A DNA stretch of 12,546 nucleotides from Lobulomyces angularis (Eukaryota; Chytridiomycota; Chytridiomycetes; Lobulomycetales; Lobulomycetaceae), in contig JADHYX010000257.1 in assembly GCA_027604685.1 (NCBI GenBank), forward strand, positions 1-12,546. Direction: 5' to 3'. The position numbers and the translations under genes are program-made. Numbering within the stretch: position 1 is the first letter of the stretch; every line of letters starts with the position of its first letter. The notes under the pieces are model-generated. The model saw only the letters and a list, made by a program, of their open reading frames with translations. It was not told the DNA's origin and did no database searches. Shown here piece by piece: positions 7,135 to 12,546 of this stretch.

Positions 7135-7867
7135 ATGTTGGATACCAAAAATTTTGTTGAAACTCCTCCTTTAATGCGAGTTCATGTAAAAAAAAAAGTT
7201 AGTGAGTCATTGATTGAAAAAACCAATTTTATGTTAAAAAAAAAAACCAATTTGACTGTAGGTGGAACACAAAGCACTTGTTGGATTGACTACAACCAAA
7301 GGATCGTTTCCCAAGTATGCAATCAATGATTATGCTGACAGCAAAGGTTTTTCTGCATCTCAGTGTCGGTTAAATCATGTCAACGACACAAGGAATGTAG
7401 AATGGTTGTTAAAATTGATACTACTTTTCAGCATTAAATCTTCTTTTTTGTTTTTTCGAAATAATTAGGTGGGGAAAAGAGAAATTAGAAAAGCTCTCCT
7501 CTAACCAGAAAGAAAGCTATACAGGTAAAAAAAAAAAAAAATCAAATTAAACCAGTAATTAAAAACTCACTTCATTAATAGATCCACTAGTAAAAGACTT
7601 TAAAAGCTTAATTCTCACTGGTGGTACTAACCATACAGAAAATTGGGAAACATTCAGAAAAAAGAAGCAATTTAATAATTCTGTGCATTCTTATAATATT
7701 GTTACAGGTATAAAAAAAAAACTTGAATTTCAAAAATTTTTTTAATTTTTCTTTTTTTTAACGAAGGAAGTAAAGAAACTACACCAGCAATGAAAGTGAT
7801 TCGAAGAATAAATTTTGCAAAACTGGATTCAAAAAATTGTGACTCAAATTTTGAAAGATTTTATTAA
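7135..7867 (+). CDS. hypothetical 158-aa protein, five exons
   Basis: Exons 7135-7185, 7262-7404, 7469-7524, 7582-7707 and 7767-7867 sum to 477 nt, a whole number of codons. The joined frame is open to a TAA at 7865-7867. The protein is soluble and polar with no signal peptide or membrane helix. Notable pieces are ALVGLTTTKGSFPKYAINDY, EWWGKEKLEKL, LILTGGTNHTENW and a C-terminal basic KVIRRINFAK. The first intron could also start at 7198 in the same phase, adding four residues (VKKK). All other junctions are fixed by frame. I do not recognise the family. The short size and the TTTKxxF-like motif recall small axonemal microtubule-lumen proteins, but this is only a resemblance. The consistent phasing of four introns argues that the gene is real. 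Confidence 0.65.
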
Positions 7868-8165
7868 CCTTTTTTTATTATTATTTTCTTTTGAAAAAAT
7901 AAATTTTGATTTGAAAGTTTATTGGAAAAAAAATTAAAATTGATTTCTTGTATTTATTTTTAAAATGTAGTTGCGTAAATTAAAGAATATTCATTTTTTT
8001 TTTTTTGTTCGGTAATCCATTTATTTTTGGCAGTTTAACATAAATATTAACAAATAAGCTCAAGTATGTAACATCTTTTACATATTGTGTTGAAAAAAAT
8101 TTTAATTTTTTTTTTTTTCTTCAAAAAAAAAAAAAAAATTATTGTAGATAAAATATAGAAAAAAC
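7868..8165 (+). other. intergenic region between the orphan gene and the Tcd gene
   Basis: T- and A-rich spacer of about 300 bases. An AATAAA at 7898-7903, 31 nt past the orphan stop, is a plausible polyadenylation signal. The rest should hold the Tcd promoter; I see no further distinct motif. Confidence 0.4.
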
Positions 8166-10075
8166 ATGGAAAAATTTTCCTCTATCAATTTAAAACTCCT
8201 TTTAAAAAAGGAAACTTTAATTCCAGTTGTCGTTTCAAGTTTATCTACAGCATTAGTATTTTTTGCTTGGCAAAGCTTTACTCAAAAAAAGAAAATTAAA
8301 AAGTTAAAATCAGATTTGAATTTACAAACAAATTCTCTATCTTTAAGAGACCACCACTTCGATGAAACAACACTTCTCGAAGAAACTGAGCACCAACTTG
8401 CCAAAAAAAATAATCAATTTTTAAAAGACGATCCTGATCTTAAGGAACACCTAACTAGAGAACAACTTGCTAGAAATTACGCATTTTTAGGTAAAATATT
8501 TTTTAAAGTTTTTAAAGTTTTTTTTTTTTATTACTATAATTTTTTGAAAAAAATAATAGAAAAAACTTTTTCTTGTTTTAGGTGAAGAGGGAATGAAAAA
8601 TATACGAAAATCGTTTGTCATAGTTGTAGGATTGGGGGGTGTTGGAGGGCATGCTGCTCATTTATTATTGAGAAGTGGTGTAGAACATTTGAGAATTATT
8701 GATTTCGACCAAGTTAGCTTAAGCAGTCTAAATAGGTTTGTTTTTTTATAAGTTTTCCATCAAATAATAACTTTTTGCTTAACACAGACATGCCGTAGCT
8801 ACTCAAGCTGATGTAGGTACTTCAAAGTCCATATGTCTAAAAAAACACTTTAGTGAGATTATGCCTCACGCTAAAGTTGATGCTGTTGTTGATTTATTTA
8901 CCATAGAAAATGCTGAAAAATTATTACAAGGAAAACCTGACTATGTCTTAGATTGTATTTTTACTAATTTTTTTTTCCACCTGTCTAACTTTTTAATTTT
9001 AATTTTTTTAAGGTATTGACAATTTAAATACAAAAATTGATTTGATTAAATATTGTGTGGATAATAAGATCAAAGTGATTTCTTCTATGGGATCTGGTGC
9101 AAAAGCCGACCCTTCTAGAATTCAGTTAGGCGATATATCTGACACTTCTGAATGTCCTTTAGCAAAAGCAACTAGGAGGGGGCTGAGGAGAGTAGGCATT
9201 GATCATGGTACTTCCCTTAAAAAAAAAAGAGTTTTTTTATTTATTTTGATAACTTTTTTTTTGTAGGAGTTACTGTTGTTTTTAGTCTCGAAAAACCACA
9301 TTCCGTTTCACTACTTCCTTTAGAAGAAGAAAAAGTTGAAGAAGCAAATGAATTTTCAGTAAAATTGATTGATATTTTTTAAATTTTTTTAATTTTTAAA
9401 AAGGCTCTACCTAATTTCAGATCCAGAATTTTACCAGTATTGGGAACCATACCTGCAATTTTTGTATATATAATTAACTGTACACTACTCTAAACAAATG
9501 TATTTTAGGGTTGTAGTATGGCGTCTTTCGTAATTACTGAATTAGGAGGTTGGAAATTGGAACCTTTGGTAAAGTTTTTTTTTTTTAAAATTTTTTTTTA
9601 AAATTAACAATAGGCTGCGAAATTGAGGGACGGATTGTATGAGAGATTGCACAGGGATCTTTTTCAAAAAGAAAAAGATCATTTTAAAGATACAAGAAAG
9701 TTAAAATTGAATAAGTGTGATGTAGGCTTTATCTTTGAAGAGGTGTTTTTTTTTCTTTTTAATTATACTTAAATAAAATATGTTTAGATTTGGAGAGGAA
9801 GAAGTGCCGTTTCTGGAGATATGGATAAACTTTGTATTGTTCGTTGGAACAAAAATCTTCAGGCAGACTATGGGAACGTTATATGCTTGACCAGAAAAGA
9901 AGCTAGTATGTTTTTCAAAATTAATTTTTCGAAAAAGATATTAATTTTTTTTTTAGTTAAACATTTTGAGTTGGACTTTGAAGACATTGAACACTACTAT
10001 GATAAAAAAGTTTTAAATTATATAAATGATAGATTTAAGTTGGAAGAATTTTGGAATAAATCCAGATTTGCATAA
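8166..10075 (+). CDS. tRNA threonylcarbamoyladenosine dehydratase (TcdA/Tcd1/Tcd2 family, E1-like)
   Basis: Ten exons (8166-8490, 8582-8735, 8788-8954, 9013-9207, 9267-9358, 9404-9463, 9509-9568, 9614-9742, 9788-9905, 9957-10075) sum to 1419 nt, or 472 aa, close to the yeast Tcd proteins. The family uses ATP to dehydrate t6A at position 37 of ANN-decoding tRNAs to the cyclic form ct6A; yeast Tcd1 and Tcd2 sit on the mitochondrial outer membrane. Here residues about 18-35 (LIPVVVSSLSTALVFFAW) form a membrane anchor followed by a lysine cluster (QKKKIKK). The E1-like fold starts with the nucleotide loop GLGGVGGHA (125-133), then IDFDQVSLSSLNRHA (148 onward), LDCIDNLNTK (about 214-223), and GSGAKADPSRIQLGDISDT, which is diagnostic for the TcdA group. 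GCSMASFVITELGGW and a helical C-terminus follow. All nine introns are 45-91 nt with GT-AG ends. Function is confident by family; mitochondrial location is inferred from the anchor. Confidence 0.93.
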
Positions 10076-10608
10076 AAAAAAAAAAAAATTTCTATAGACT
10101 TTGAAAGTGGTTTTGCTACGGTGTTTTTTTTTGATTATTTTTTTTATTATTTTTTTTTTCTAATTATAATCTTTTTTTAAAAATTTTTAATTTAATTTGT
10201 ATAATAACCCCAAGTAGAAGAAAAAAAATAATATTTTTTTTTTTAAGTATTTTAATGGTTTTTTTTTACTTTAAAATATATTCCTCACGTATTTTATAGC
10301 TTTAAATTAAAAATTTTTTTATTATGAAGTACACTCAAAATCCTGTTGTCATTATTAACAACGAATTGTAGCTTGCTGTAAACTCCAAATCAGTTACTTC
10401 ACTTGAAATGTTTATTTTTTCCCTTAAACTTCTAAGATCTTAATATTTATTTTCAGGCTCTTTCCTTCTTTTTACTAACATAATGAAATTCATTTTTCTT
10501 TTTTTTATAGTTTATATTTTGTAATTAAAAAAAAAAAAAAAAACTTGATAAAAAGAATTTTTGAATTTTTAAACTTTTTTATACTCCGATCTTTAAAAAA
10601 AAAAAAAT
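10076..10608. other. intergenic region between the Tcd and PP2A subunit genes
   Basis: About 530 bases. Both ends are A/T runs. The middle (about 10320-10500) is more complex and carries the minus-strand WD40-like fragment listed separately. The promoter of the downstream gene must lie near the right end; GGAGTATAAAAAAG on the minus strand near 10575-10588 is not a convincing element for the plus strand. Confidence 0.45.
10335..10438 (-). pseudogene. isolated WD40-like fragment (possibly STRAP-like)
   Basis: On the minus strand an open stretch starting after an AG at 10440-10439 encodes DLRSLREKINISSEVTDLEF and then TASYNSLLIMTTGF before a TGA at 10337-10335. The pattern (DLR, a strand, VTDLEF, a polar turn, LLIMTTG) follows a WD40 blade and, from memory, best resembles the region of serine/threonine kinase receptor-associated proteins (STRAP/Unrip) that reads x-V-x-S-L-E then L-x-I-T-x-G. 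No start codon, donor or neighbouring blade could be joined: an in-frame TAA lies directly upstream and possible donors in the next 60 bases have the wrong phase. A gene relic left in intergenic DNA is the simplest reading; an isolated chance frame is the alternative. Confidence 0.35.
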
Positions 10609-12481
10609 ATGGAAATTAAAAAATTAATATCCCTCAAATCAAAAAATATTTTTCAGCAGACATTACACCGAGCAGCATATAAATTGTATGTAGATGAATA
10701 TAATATTTAAATTGAAAAAAAAGTAATATAAAATGATAATCTTTTTAGAAAACTTGATAAGCAAGAAGGAAAATTGATAACAAATGATGAATTGGATACT
10801 TTATGGTAAAAAAAAAAAATACTTTATAATAAATTTTTGTTTATTTTAAAATTAAAGGGATCTTTTAAATGAAACTGCTGGATTTACTTATAAATCAGAT
10901 CAAGAAAATGTTGCTGATGATAAAGTATAAAAAATCTGCCAAGAAAAAAAAGAAAAATGAACCTGCTAAAAAAATAATTTTTCTTTATGTCTTTTTTTTT
11001 TTTGTAGTTAATAAATTTTAAAGAATTTGAGTTAGTCAAGGAGCGGTTAAATAACCCAAAAAAATTTAATTCATACTTTAAACCTTCGATATTTGTAAGA
11101 TTTCCTGGTGATGAAAGCTGCCGAATTTCTAGTATGAAATTCTTATTTATGTTTTTTAATTTTTTTTTTACTCAAGTATTACAATTTTATAACTACGTTC
11201 TAAGGAAAGGTATTTGCAAACTAATCAAGTTTTTTTTTTAACTATTATTTTAATGCTGCTAGTTTCGTTAGATCAGGCGTGGGTTGATTTAGCAAAGTAT
11301 GATTTGGACTGCGATGGTTGCCTTAATGAAGACGACCTAAATAAATATATTGGAGATTTAATGGCTTTTATGAATTTGCCTAATATAACCATTTCCTTTA
11401 AAAAATTTTATCAATGTACTGCTGTTAGAAAGTTCATGTTTTTTTTGGATTCCATGAAATTAGGAAAGATTCCTATCATAAATATTATTTTATCACCCAT
11501 CTTAACTGAACTATTTGAGCTTCGTGAATCTGAACCATTGGAAGGTTTTGAAAAAAGAAATTGGTATTTTTTTTTTTTTTTTTAATACTGAATTGAGGTG
11601 TATTTATTTTCATGAATAATTTTTGAAAGGTTTTCAGCTTATTCTTCTCAAAGGGTGTATGGACAGTTTTTAAATTTAGATACAGATCAAAATGGGATGC
11701 TTAGCAGGGAAGAAATTGCTGAATACAATAATGGTACAATCACTGGTATTTTTTTTGACAGACTATTTGAAGAATGCCAAACTTATAAAAATGAAATCAC
11801 CTCAATTTTGGAAATGGTAAAATTACTTTTTATTATTTCTGAAATATATTATTTTTGTAGGATTATACTGGATTTTTAGACTTTGTTTTATCAGTTGAAA
11901 ACATACAATCCCCTGAATCAATAACTTTTTTTTTTAAAATTTTTGATATGCACTATCAAGGTTTTTTAGATCAATTTACTATAAGTATATTTGTTAAGGT
12001 TTTTATTTTATATTTATTTATAAATTTTTTCTTTGTATAACTCTTTTTTTTTTTTTCCATTTTTGATTAGGCGGTAATAAAAAAAATGGTTACTATGGGA
12101 TATGAAGAAATGAATGCAGATGATATAACAGTTTGATTTTTTCTTTTTTCTTATTATTTTTTTCATTTTTTTTTTTTGTTATTGAAAAATAACTATTTAC
12201 AAAATTATTTTTATCCTTAGAATGAAATTTTTGATATGGCAAACCCTGTTGACAAGTATAAAATCAGATGTTCAGGTATAATAAAAAAAAAAAAAAAAAA
12301 ATTAAATATTTGTTAACATAGACCTAATTGCTTGCGGAGTCGCTAATACAATTATAAATATATTAATTGATGTCCGAGGATTTTGGGCTTATGGTTAATT
12401 TTTTTTTTATTTTTTTTCAAGTACTAAAAATAATCTTATTTAGAAAATAGAGAAAGTCTGGATCAGAATGAAGAGAGTTGA
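10609..12481 (+). CDS. PPP2R3C: PP2A regulatory subunit B'' gamma (PPP2R3C/TON2-type EF-hand protein)
   Basis: Twelve exons (10609-10685, 10749-10805, 10858-10924, 11008-11131, 11177-11209, 11263-11563, 11630-11816, 11861-11998, 12071-12130, 12221-12275, 12322-12393, 12444-12481) sum to 1209 nt, or 402 aa; the human protein is about 450 aa. The family directs protein phosphatase 2A, and acts in centrosome/basal-body and cilium biology in animals and cortical microtubule order in plants. Visible landmarks in order: RISILQFYNYVLRK, EF-hand loop DLDCDGCLNEDD (133-144), YQCTAVRKFMFFLD, LELRESEPLEG, RVYGQFLNLDTDQNGMLS with the second EF-hand loop (237-248), LDFVLSVEN, NEIFDMANP, and near the end ILIDVRGFWAYENRESL. 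Both loops keep acidic or Asn residues at positions 1, 3 and 5 and an acidic residue at 12. The acceptor at 11262 is chosen over the AG at 11271 because it restores the family length (RKVSLDQAW). A six-residue insert (about ITSILE) precedes MDYTGFLDF. The N-terminus is shorter than in animals. Confidence 0.92.
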
Positions 12482-12546
12482 GTATTTTGATGCCTTTACC
12501 TTTAGTTTAACATTTTTTAAAATTGATATTTTTTTTTTTTTTTTTT
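12482..12546 (+). other. 3' flank of the PP2A subunit gene
   Basis: Sixty-five bases after the stop, ending in a T run at the window edge. I see no polyadenylation signal or further gene. Confidence 0.5.

Noticed and set aside
1..12546. CRISPR array, prophage, integrase, toxin-antitoxin or biosynthetic cluster
   Set aside because: No regularly spaced repeats, no such proteins, and intron-rich eukaryotic genes throughout.

Overview
This window looks like nuclear DNA from an extremely A+T-rich eukaryote. By eye roughly four-fifths is A or T, with A or T runs of 10-18 bases across intergenic DNA and introns. Genes are packed on both strands and split by many short GT-AG introns (about 44-152 nt). 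There is no Shine-Dalgarno signal, operon or prokaryotic gene layout. The gene set suggests an early-diverging fungus or close relative, perhaps zoosporic. A single-pass protein with a cytosolic C-terminal SH3 domain is a layout common in fungi. A PPP2R3C/TON2-type phosphatase subunit is, to my knowledge, mostly kept in lineages with cilia and in plants. The organism assignment is inference only.

Layout. 1-2000: no intact gene; homopolymer-rich DNA holding a G+C-richer island with inverted and direct repeats (about 140-405) and short coding-like remnants (about 1130-1560). 3339-2001 (-): five-exon ZIP-family zinc transporter, 324 aa. 3824-3639 (-): 61-aa single-pass membrane protein. 4276-4860 (+): secreted cysteine-rich protein made of two 88-residue repeats. 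6627-5306 (-): transmembrane SH3 protein, four exons. 6720-7015: complex unassigned DNA. 7135-7867 (+): five-exon gene for a 158-aa protein I do not recognise. 8166-10075 (+): ten-exon Tcd1/Tcd2-type tRNA threonylcarbamoyladenosine dehydratase, 472 aa. 10438-10335 (-): isolated WD40-like fragment. 10609-12481 (+): twelve-exon PPP2R3C-type PP2A B'' subunit, 402 aa.

I rebuilt the exon structures by hand. Each set of exon lengths sums to a multiple of three and joins recognisable protein motifs, which supports the ZIP, Tcd and PPP2R3C models strongly. The genes do not form a pathway. They are unrelated housekeeping functions (metal uptake, tRNA modification, phosphatase targeting) next to surface or secreted proteins (the cysteine-rich protein and the SH3 receptor-like protein). 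I found no CRISPR array, phage, integrative element, rRNA or confident tRNA, and no coherent new multigene system. The best leads are the duplicated cysteine-rich secreted protein, the 158-aa orphan, the stop-free introns of the SH3 gene, and the gene fragments stranded in intergenic DNA.
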